Shown here: one piece after another, positions 1 to 9,200 of the stretch
How the letters are laid out: the number at the start of each line of letters is the position of its first letter
Position numbering within the stretch: position 1 is the stretch's first letter
Source of the DNA: Saccoglossus kowalevskii
Taxonomy: Eukaryota; Hemichordata; Enteropneusta; Harrimaniidae
Direction of reading: 5' to 3'
NCBI RefSeq assembly: GCF_000003605.2
Contig: NW_003124920.1
Location: 97,667-111,588 of the forward strand
Length of the DNA stretch: 13,922 nt
Program-made: the position numbers and the translations under genes
The notes under the pieces: generated by a model
What the model saw: the letters and a program-made list of their open reading frames with translations, nothing else
What the model was told of the DNA's origin: nothing
Databases searched by the model: none

Positions 1-140
1 ACAGCAATACCATCAAAGAATTACAAATAATGTAATATTAACACGTGCTCTACAAAATTACATTGAATGGTATATTAACTTTAAGAGCAAAGATTCAATG
101 GGATATAATTTGATATTTGGATCACGACGTATTAACCTAC

Positions 141-263
141 CTATGCAGGTATGGCCATCGGAATGTAATTGGTATCCCTGGTTACAGTCACACACATACG
201 TCCCATTAGAATTGATACATAGATGCTGACACATTGAGTCATCCGATAGACATTCATTGTAAT
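141..263 (-). CDS. SVEP1: Exon 20: calcium-binding-type EGF
   Basis: A 41-codon exon, phase 1 to 1, acceptor TACATTTCAG, donor GTAGGT. The first codon, split with the previous exon, gives D-YNEC, a calcium-binding EGF entry. It continues [32 protein letters not shown] and [14 protein letters not shown] fits the Asn hydroxylation consensus. The coding sequence continues below position 141, out of the window. Confidence 0.92.
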   Translation of the reverse strand: MTMNVYRMTQCVSIYVSILMGRMCVTVTRDTNYIPMAIPA

Positions 264-3200
264 CTGAAATGTATGTCAATTTATGACACGTTTTATTTCA
301 TCATTTTATTCATCACGAGGGACTGTTACATACAGTCGTTTGGAATATTCAGTTCAATATAATATAGTAAATGAACAACTGCAAATCTTAGCAAACACAA
401 AACCAGGGGAATGAACTACCCGCATTTCATTGAAAATGTGTACACAGAAGAAGTGAGACCAATGTAAGCCTATGGTAGGCATGTGCACACAATTGTATAA
501 ATTATGTGAATACTGCAATGTATCTATGTATGTAAGATAAATATTGTACATCTTATACACAAAATGTGTAAATTACCTGAACATCCGACTTTATTATTTT
601 CCCAGTGTCCATCATTCATGCACGATAAAGAGCTAACACCAGAATGATCATATCCATTGTCACATGTATAGTCAGCAATTGTTCCAACCAGTAGGTCTTC
701 GTTATCTGTGATCACATTGCCATGTTCTATCTCAGGTGGTGAACCACACCTTGTCTCTGATTAGCAGAAAACATTCTACTTAATACATTTAACAGTCCTA
801 TCCAATAATTACTTATATGAAAGGAATAGCATTGTCTATTTATTACGTGATCGGAAAAGCAATCGAAAGTATTCACTGAACGACACCAGACATTGAGTGT
901 GGCAGATCGATAATTTGCGGTGCAAGTTATATTATATATGGCAAATCATTTTATCATCGATCATTCAAACAAACAAACGAATGTGCGGATTGGGACTAGA
1001 AATCTTATTAGGTTAAAGTTGTCAGAACATGCAAGCAATATTGAAAATAAATATGTGTCCGTTGAGAGAAAAAAAACGCCGGCCTAGATAAAAACATTTA
1101 GACTACATATGCTCAAATGAATGAAAACTTTCCACTCATAATTGAAATCAAGGCCCTCCACATAAGACAGACGCAATTCTTTCCATTACCCTTGTTTACC
1201 AAGAACAATATGCGATGTGATTAATAATAACATTACCGAGTTCGCAGAGTAGTCCACTATATCCTGTTGGGCACACACATACGATATAGCCAGCTTCATC
1301 CAAGCATGTCCCACCATGGTGGCATAGTTGCGAATGACATTTATCATTTTCGAAACCACAACTGTCCCCTGTAAAAAGATGAGGCAATCAATCATGATTG
1401 AAAACAACAGTGTATTTCACAAGACCGTGGTCAACCGTTAACTGTATAATTGAAAATATTGAGTTATCTGTTGTTGCCGTGTGAGTCGTGGGTCTCACAT
1501 AAACAAAGATGGCGACTTTAACTGTTGTATCAGGGGGAATTCTTCTCCTCTGGGTTCTCCACACGTGCCAGGGGGGAATGTCGTCTCTGTCTCTATATCT
1601 CGTCCCCTTGAGGTGCGGGATCGGGAAAGTCACTTAAGCCTTACAGTCAGATAGACACACACAACAAAATACGTTTCAACTCTCGTCTTAGTCGGTAATC
1701 GACCACTCTATAAGACACAGCGCCCTTGGGAAAAGTCCCCAAGACTATCGCAAGGCTGCCCCAAGACTCTGTCCAAGACTGTGTCAACACTCGCCCCAAG
1801 ACTCTCCAGGAATGGACTGCCTCTGTCCTTGTGTGCTCGCCAAGACCAACTAAAAACAACTTTATTCATTTTCAAAACATTAACCAATTATAATACAGTT
1901 AAAAGACTATAAGGCGTAACCTTCAATCATACAGCCAATCGCACTAAGCACTGAATACGTCATGTCTTTTGATTAATCGTTCACTACATTAATAATTGCG
2001 AATACGAACTGTCAGAAATAATAGTCCGAATAGCGACGGTTATCTCGTAATTAGTTCCAAATCACTGAACCAAGTTCCGTCTGGAAACTCAAATGGCCCA
2101 AACGATGCCAGACATAACACATCCATTCGTTAATTAAGTCGATTAACAGATACGCAAAAACAATTTCATCATAGTTGAGCAGATCAACGAGTACTAACTG
2201 ACACGTCTCCAAGATTTAATTAGGTAATTGTCATGTGATTGGAAGGTAACGAAGGAGTCACTGGCGGTGATCAGTGCAAGTCGCGCCCAGGTCAAACCTC
2301 ATACTTGTGATTTCCATTTGAAGAGCGCATTGGATTGTGACAAAATCAATGTTTATCAACACAAATGTCGAACATGCGCAGCACGACGACTACCGCGCTT
2401 TAAGTATGTAGACATAAACACATAAAATCAAATACCTGTACAAACTTTTGATGGACTTGTTATTTCGACGTTACCATAAATATTATTTTTAAAGTCAGAC
2501 CACGCGACAACGTTACCAGGTGTACCATAGCAACAACCGGATATGATTACAATGCTTTCAGCAGACATGACATAGTCCCAAATATTTAATCTATAATTGA
2601 AATTGAGAAGATAATGAATACATTTCGTACTGTATTAATCTACATTAGTGTACTGTATCAATCTGCATTCGTGATCTGAATACACAGAGCAGCAATGAAT
2701 TACCAACAGTCGGTGTGTATAAATCTGTTTATACCATGTATATATTGTAGGTTTGGTGTACATCATTCATAAATCTCGTATGTCCAGCTACAAATATCTG
2801 CCGTGCTTTGAATTATAAGGACTTTTGGAAATGTCTTAATGTTGTTTAGTCAGTGTCTAAATAGAGACAGAGTGTCAATACTCATAGGCTCAGTATGTAT
2901 ACAACTGATAGAACTACTTGAATTTTGTGTAGATTTGTGCGCCCGTGAACTTATTGTAGAGATGTTGTGATGTGTCGTAACAGGGAACACGTCTGCTTGC
3001 ATTGACGAGGCGCAGTTCCTGAGTTGCGAGTTCGAATCTTTTGTTTCATAATGATATCTTCGTAAATGTGCCTGTAATATTTTTGTTGTATACGAAAATG
3101 CAATTGAACGATTTTTCAACACATTTAGTTTTAGTTTACATATAGACAACACTGACATCAGTAAATAGACTGGCCTTACTTGCTAATGTGGCCTATGTAT

Positions 3201-6200
3201 GCTTCGACTGGGCTGAACCCTCCAGATGGCTCATCTTGCTCCTGTCCAACAACCAAGACACCTCCTCCAAATATGACATCGGAGTCGCGTAGATGCTCTC
3301 CTGTAGATGCCAAAACACCATCAACGTAGAATCGCCAAGCACCACCTGTTAACCAACCATACGTGACTGATTTGGCACATGTCTTTAACATGTATTAACG
3401 TAATAACTACAGTTACACTTACCTCACTATATATACATCATACAATTCATTCGAAATAAACCTGTAAAATATAGTGTCATTATTTACCTCTGTTTGTCCA
3501 CGTGACTACCACGTGATGCCACGTCCCATCATTGAGAGCTACATCAGTGTACGCCGTCTCCCCGTTGACCATCAGATTGAATCCTGCATAATTAGTTAAC
3601 ACAATGGCGTCAGACTCAGTGTCATTACCATCCATTGTAGCGTATGACATAGGCGTCCCGGAGTTACTGGTATCGTTGGTTTTCATCCAGAACATTACTG
3701 TGAATGCTTCTAGCAATGGCACTCTGTCACGCAGAATTGCAACATCAGCAGTAACCGGTCTGGTGAACAACAGATCAAAGTCATCGGACATTTCTACAGA
3801 GAGAAAGATAAACATATATCAGACTGCACTTATCCCACATGATTTAATTATCGTTTTGGAATACGTACGTTGAATATTGAACGCGTAACCCCACGTAGTT
3901 TTAAAGCAGGAAACAAGAACTCACAAACCAATATACTGTATATATATATATATATTTAGAAAGAATATCTACTATATAAAATTACGTTGAACCAATTAGT
4001 CAATCAGAAGTGGCATGCCGGTCAGTAATTAGTAATAAAAACATGCAAACAGTAAATGTTCATTCTCACTATTTTCACAGTATCGGCCGGAAAATGTTGG
4101 TGAACACCGACAGGTATAGGTGTTAACGCCATCTTGACACGTCGCGCCATTTTCACATTGATGTTGAATACAGTCATCTATGTTTACTTCACAGTTCTGC
4201 CCTGTATAGCCGAGTGTACACTCACATTCATAGTCGAATTCGAGATCGATACAGCTACAAGTGACGACAAGAGCAACAATAAGTTAGCATTGGACTAACC
4301 ATATGGAACAAAGTTGAGAAACGTATACTAAGTAAATGATCACAATATTTTACATCTTTTATCAATCTAAATATCAGTAGCGCAGTGCAAATATTTTATA
4401 TCTATATATGAATATATATTTGACATTCTTTGATTCAAACTTATTATTAGGATGGAAACGACATTACAATTTGTTAAATCCTTGACACTTACCGTGCTCC
4501 ATTTAGGCAAGGCATTGACTGACACTCGTCCACGTTGAGCCCACAATGCAAACCATCGAAACCATCTCGACATACACAGACGAATCCATCAGCGTGATCT
4601 ATACACAATCCTTGGTTCTGGCATGGATCGCTGGCGCAGTTGTCTGGTTGTATCTCGCAAAACTCACCAGTGAAACCTTCGACACAGATGCAGTGGTACC
4701 CATCAATCTGACAATAAATATCAGTAACAATATTGTCAGAATGCGGCAATTATAAATGGGAGTTAACAAAACTAAATTTGCCATGATATGATGAATGTAT
4801 AACCACAATGTAATACGAAGTGTAATAAAAAAAGCTCACCTCGTCTTGGCATTGTCCATTGTTCAAACACGAAGCCATTAAACACTCGTTTATTTCCACT
4901 TCACAATGTTGTCCCTTGTAGCCAGGTGTACAAACACACTGAAAACCATTCACTGTAGGAAGAGAATTGTTGTATATTTCATATGTTTTTAATATGAACA
5001 CATTTCCAAAAATCGACGAAAATATCTGACCCAAACTTGAAATCTCCATTTAAAATGTAAGACGACACGCTTCTGTATTTTATGACGTCATACTTCTGCA
5101 TTTATTACGTCACACTTCTTCGTTGTATGACGTCACATTTCTGCATTGATTGGCAATGGTTCCATCAGCAAAAACAGATATTCCATTGTATACAACGTTA
5201 TTCAGTTCTTACCTCTATCAAGGCAAGTAGAATTGAACGCACATGGACTTGACTGACACTCATCTACGTCAATTTCACAGTTACTTCCGGTGTAACCCAC
5301 GGCACAGTCACATGTATATGACACGTCGTGGTTCTCACACACACCATTGTTGTGACATGGACTGGAAGAACAGGAGTCGACAACTAATTAAAACAATGAA
5401 AAGAAGGAATATAAATGTATGAGTGAATATATGACGTGGTAGAATTATTGGTATTAAAATCATGTTATTGTTTCATTGTTGGTCTTACAGACATATCTAT
5501 ATAAAATATTTTATCGAACGCATGCATAAATCGAATGTTGTCAAACTTGTTACATCACAGTCATGCAGCTTTTCAAAGTTGTTTTTACCTTGACAATATT
5601 CCGCAGATACTGTTCCCATGCCGTACGTAGTTAGATGATCATCGCATGGAAGACAATATTTCTGTCCACGAAATGTCTGATAAAATCCGATAGGACAAGG
5701 GGCGCATGGTTCGAGACCTTTCACAGAATACGTCCCAGGGGAGCAGGTTGCTGAAATTAAGTAAAACTTAAAAGTAATTGTGTATGTGATTATGCAAATA
5801 CTATGTACGCCGAGGGAGCGATAAGTACTCACTGTACATATGTACTGGATTATCAGCATGGTGCTCTCAGATGAAAGATGCAAGGGGAATGCAAATTACA
5901 GTTTTTCAATCACTTTTCGTTCTTATTAATACTTTTTAAATAGTATACGTCGGCCACCATTTTAATTTTCAAGCAAGGAATTGTGGGTAAAACATGATAT
6001 CACAACATTTGTTGCAAAAACAATTAAATGTAAAATGCATGCAGCTGCCACGCATCGCACCTGCGCATATCACATATTATTTTTGTCTGAATACGTCATC
6101 CAATTTGGCGCAAATTGTCGATTGCAGTAATTCAACTACTAACCTTGGCAATCCTCCAGAGCATTGGCGCCCTCTACCCATGTAGTTGTGCCTTCTGGAC

Positions 6201-9200
6201 ACGGCATACACTCGGTCTGTCGACTTATTGGTTGATATGTACCAATCGGACACGACTTGCACGTCATCAATCCATTTACGGAATACGTACCGGGATTACA
6301 AACGTCTGAGATTGAAAAATATACATTACCCGAAAATCATTACTCTTTCTAACAAAATGGCAACATACACGTAGCTCGACACGTGATTCACATTACGTTA
6401 AAGCGGGAGGGTCGTCACCTGCGCACGCGCGTGATGTGAGTTCCAACTGGCGATAACACACGCAAAAAACGCAAAGGCTCATGGGTAGACGCTTGTTTGT
6501 AAACAAGGACACGCTATGGCCATCTGAGGCATGCGCAGGTGACGACTCCCTCGCTTTAAGAATATACGCACCTATGCAAGACGTATAGTTTTTAGCATGC
6601 GCTCCATCAGTCCAGGTACCGTTGTCACAGGCTTTGCATTCTAATTGCGCTTCTTCGTCTTGATAATAACCAGGGAAACATAGACTACACATACCACTGA
6701 TGACATCATAGTACGTACCAACCGGACAATTCACTAACACATGCACAAATGTATAAATAAAACACGTAGTTAGGGTGAATGAGGGAATACGACAATACAG
6801 AGTGATTTAAATACATCACATGCAATTGAAATAACAGAAAGTAACAACTTAAAACGATATTTGTGCGAATAAGTTTTTACTATTCGATTATAATCCAGTA
6901 TGTAAATTAACTAGCCTGACATGTAGGCGTGAGTGGCGCCCTCGCCAGCCGAACGGCATCTGAGTGTGTTGAGTTTGGAGCACCGCGGAGGGCGCGACTC
7001 ACGCGACCTTGTCAGGCTAGTAAATTAACATGATTGCAAACTGACCACATCGTTTCCCACTTAGAATAGTTCCATCTTCGCACATTGGTACAGTTGGTTC
7101 GGTTTCGAAATAATCATCATTCGCCACCAGGGTTTCATTTTCTACATCTAGACTTAGTTGTCCTTGTAGAGTTTGGTTCCGGAATTCCACCGTTATGTCT
7201 TGTATAGTGTCAAACACTATATTTAGTTTCTCCTCAGCGACTTCTTCATCCTTGAGAAATAGACATCGTTATACATTCAAATTAAAGCACCATAAACGTC
7301 TCGCCGCGCCGTGTTCGATGTGGGTCCCGTACCACGCACGTACACAATACGCACTACGTACAAGGTTTTTACGTGGAAGCCACGTGTAAAACGCGTGTGA
7401 AATACATTCAAACGCACACTTCTCGGTGACAGCGGCGTTTTAATTGATGACGATGTTCGAAGTGTTCGATGTTTGAAGTGAGTCGCATGTGAGACGCGTG
7501 GCGCTTTAAGACCACTACAGTTTTTTGGGAAATGGTGAATAATGTTTTTCATAAATATTCTAAAAATGCTGATAATTTGTGAATATGGTACTTTTTGCTC
7601 CACAATGCCATATAATGCGAAGAAATACATTTTTGCTTTTAGACAAACGTGTTATTTTACACTTACTGCGGAGGTAATACACGGCACTCTATGGGGAGAA
7701 ATAAATCACGACCAAAATTATGAAAAGTTCTAAGCACTTTGTTTTTTTAATTCGAGCCAATGAAATAACTGGAACTGACGATCACGGACCAATCTGTATA
7801 TATATTTCAATAATTTAATATTGTTGTTAGATGCTCCATACTGTTGACCAGATCGGACTATGGTTTACAATGAACTGAAAATGTTGCTTTTGCAGGACAT
7901 ACCAGGGACATACATCAGTGTTCGTTAGATAAACAATCAAATCCTCTAATATGCATATGTAGTGATTAGTATTGTACAGCCTATGCGCATGCGTATTAGA
8001 GAATGACAACGTTTCATCGACCGGATATTAAAATCAATGTTTCAAACAACAAGTTTAAAAATAACATGTTCTCGTCCATATTGTATCTTTATACTTACAT
8101 CCGTCGGTTCTAATATTTTAACCAAGACGGAAAACTCAATCGTAACAACATTGTCCAGGTCACTGACATCACGTCGTCGTCGTCGTCGTAAGGTGTTGTC
8201 AATGGCACCACAATAGACAATCACAGCCGAAATTTCACATGCGTTCTCGACGGTTTTGCAACCGCCACTTTTTCCAAAAACTGATAACTTGAAAGCATTG
8301 ACGAATTGCTCTTTTATCATTTGTTGTGTCTTTGGATTGTTACAGTTACCAGTATAATATTGGTGTTTCATTCCTTTGTGAGCCGCCTTAGCAACATATC
8401 GCTCTAGGAATAAAAATAACAACAACAAATAACGGTTCATTCCATCATTTCTATTAGAGATCAGACATGAGTTTGTTTTGTTCTAAAGAGATACCAAACT
8501 TTTGTGTTATTAGCAATGGTAAACAAAGATGGTAAAATAAGACCTGGAATTATATTTAGAAAATGGTGAAAATATATAGAAATAAAGGCAACACGATTGA
8601 GTACGCATTTGTGTGCACAGTCGTTTGTAACATACAGATTTGTAACATCTATCAAACATTGGAATATTGTCGGCCCCTCTCTATTTATTTTTAATATCTT
8701 GTTTTCACGCCAAAAATATGTCGAATCCTGTGGCTCGGCAAAAATCATATATATTCGGAATTACCTACCTTGTGGCATTAAAAATAAGAGATTGAAATAA
8801 AAAAAAATGTCAACCAAATCCCCCAAAAATATACAAAAAAATTACCGCCATACAACAATTTACCCACTCCGACGTCACACAAAACTGCAAGTCGCAAATG
8901 ATTGGTTGAAAGCAGGTCAGGCGTTTCATTGTACACAGGTGCTTATTTTTTTTTTATTGCCAACCAATCACGCATTTTGTCTCATCTCAGATTTCAGTTT
9001 GTTAACACAAAGTATATATAGCATTGTATAGTCAAATTCTATCTTCATTATGGAAGTTTAGAGATAAGTAACCCCATTCTTAAAACGTAAGCCATTGTCA
9101 CCAAGTCATCTGAAATCACATACTTGAACAGTCAGGCCAGGGTAATGTGAGAGCCGGGGGAGAAGTCCTCCAATTTCCAGTAGCATCGCATATATACCAT

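Larger units (their letters stand above)
1369..2435. other. Intron between the pentraxin and EGF exon 18
   Basis: The longest internal intron. It holds the candidate element 1438-1902 and the TTAAAGCG terminus at 2372-2403. I looked for the sushi exon expected from vertebrate SVEP1 and did not find one. Confidence 0.7.
7251..8098. other. Intron between exons 6 and 7
   Basis: Contains the TTAA-flanked element 7282-7509 and dispersed repeat copy 1 (7847-8010). The splice acceptor and presumed branch region of exon 7 are confined to the 31 bases 7251-7281. Confidence 0.8.

Noticed and set aside
1388-1859. Two minus-strand frames of 81 and 70 codons
   Set aside because: Both fall inside the GC-richer candidate element and contain no domain pattern; better explained as element sequence.
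2228-2425. 65-codon plus-strand frame
   Set aside because: Lies in an intron over a candidate mobile-element end, no domain features, ends just before the antisense donor of exon 17.
3604-3873. 89-codon plus-strand frame
   Set aside because: Antisense shadow of pentraxin exon 15.
6734-7045. hAT MITE considered as a tRNA-like or hairpin RNA gene
   Set aside because: The terminal repeats are flanked by exact 8-bp duplications, which marks an insertion; no tRNA arms or anticodon layout seen.
7277-7630. 117-codon minus-strand frame
   Set aside because: Spans the TTAA-flanked element and AT-rich intron; basic low-complexity translation with no family resemblance.
8404-8440. [13 protein letters not shown] preceding exon 6, resembling a signal peptide
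   Set aside because: It is the translated pyrimidine tract of the splice acceptor ATTTTTATTCCTAG; the exon joins in phase to the preceding sushi.
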